In this document: in pieces, positions 51,421 to 51,618 of the stretch
How positions within the stretch are numbered: position 1 is the stretch's first letter
Layout: every line of letters begins with the position of its first letter
Assembly (NCBI GenBank): GCA_016873215.1
Contig: VGXU01000012.1
Span: 1-51,618, forward strand
Reading direction: 5' to 3'
DNA: 51,618 nt
From: Planctomycetota bacterium
GTDB taxonomy: Bacteria > Planctomycetota > Phycisphaerae > Sedimentisphaerales > Anaerohalosphaeraceae
The notes under the pieces: generated by a model
Database searches by the model: none
Told to the model about the DNA's origin: nothing
The model's input: only the letters and a program-made list of their open reading frames with translations
Made by a program: the position numbers and the translations under genes

Positions 51421-51580
51421 AATTGAGAATGCAGAATTTAGATTTGAGAAATCAAAGGTGTAAACCACGAAAGACACGGATTAACACGGATTGATCAGCG
51501 ACAATCAATCTTGCCTTCCCCGTTGCCTCAACTTAAAATGTTACTATAAGTGTTGCAGTTAATCATGTCAATTCTTGGGA

Positions 51581-51618
51581 TGGCCCCATGGGGCCAAAAT
51601 ACCCGACACATTGGACCG
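51581..51618. mobile_element. Possible end of a mobile element at the right edge
   Basis: TGGCCCCATGGGGCCA (51581-51596) is a perfect 16-bp palindrome, followed by AAATACCCGACACATTGGA. This looks like the terminal region of an IS21-type element, which carries repeated CCGACACATT-like sites, but the rest lies beyond the window. Confidence 0.3.

Larger units (their letters stand above)
50671..51618. other. Gene-free right end with low-complexity repeats and palindromes
   Basis: About 950 bases without a gene that I can support. From 50700 to 51060 the sequence is AT-rich, with degenerate copies of GGGTTCGTTT (near 50703, 50790, 50938 and 50948) and a direct-repeat run around 50812-50875 (CACAGATT and ACAGGATTT units). 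From 51060 to 51110 it is simple AGTC/AGAG-rich sequence. Hairpin elements at 51387-51420 and 51581-51596 are listed separately. Short reading frames here translate into repeat-derived peptides and lack ribosome sites. Confidence 0.6.

Overview
The window looks like a chromosomal segment of an anaerobic, Gram-negative planctomycete, most likely from the Phycisphaerae/Sedimentisphaerales side. This is inferred from gene content, not from a marker gene. The clues are a pyruvate:ferredoxin oxidoreductase, a siroheme-dependent (Ahb) haem gene, an exosortase/EpsI pair in a polysaccharide operon, several lipoproteins, a large secreted glycoside hydrolase, and intergenic palindromes of a kind often seen in such genomes. 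Base composition is roughly half GC. I see no rRNA, tRNA or CRISPR array.

Layout. (1) 1-127: the end of an IS3-type insertion sequence cut by the window edge. (2) 162-3240, minus strand: a family 2 glycosyltransferase, then a membrane-stress set read in the order tandem zinc ribbon protein, LemA, M48 (HtpX-like) protease. (3) 3301-8633: valS (with an unusual AT-rich insertion) and a DUF151 nuclease gene on plus, facing lspA and a TPR lipoprotein on minus. (4) 8796-13884: lon, then a histidine kinase with a decayed GGDEF-like tail and its single-domain response regulator, closed by a clear terminator. (5) 13883-19644: surE and a small membrane protein on minus, nnrE on plus from a promoter back-to-back with that of surE, then a large secreted glycosidase and miaA on minus. 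(6) 19731-28023, plus: ispA, an ADPRM-like phosphoesterase, dxs, nadK, a secreted repeat protein and a DinG-type helicase. (7) 28203-33118: a tetrapyrrole operon, hemA-hemC-cobA/hemD-ahbC. (8) 33448-37074: nifJ with a perfect hairpin terminator. (9) 37120-50670: a Cys-rich envelope protein, then a polysaccharide operon: Wza-like export protein, exosortase, EpsI, a 1573-residue TPR protein, a Wzz/BY-kinase fusion, a WbpP-like epimerase and a GGDEF diguanylate cyclase. (10) 50671-51618: no gene, repeats and palindromes, possibly another mobile element end at the right edge.

How the genes fit together. Region 7 leads from glutamyl-tRNA to precorrin-2, and ahbC points to haem made from siroheme rather than protoporphyrin. 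Region 6 joins the first MEP-pathway enzyme to a prenyl diphosphate synthase and NAD kinase, which supplies NADP. Region 9 is a candidate exopolysaccharide and exosortase surface-sorting system whose last gene makes c-di-GMP, so control may sit inside the operon. No PEP-CTERM substrate is encoded here.

Several genes lack a Shine-Dalgarno sequence. For nnrE and hemA a good -10 box lies 7-8 bases before the ATG, which suggests leaderless messages. Domain calls come from reading motifs in the translations; no database search was run.
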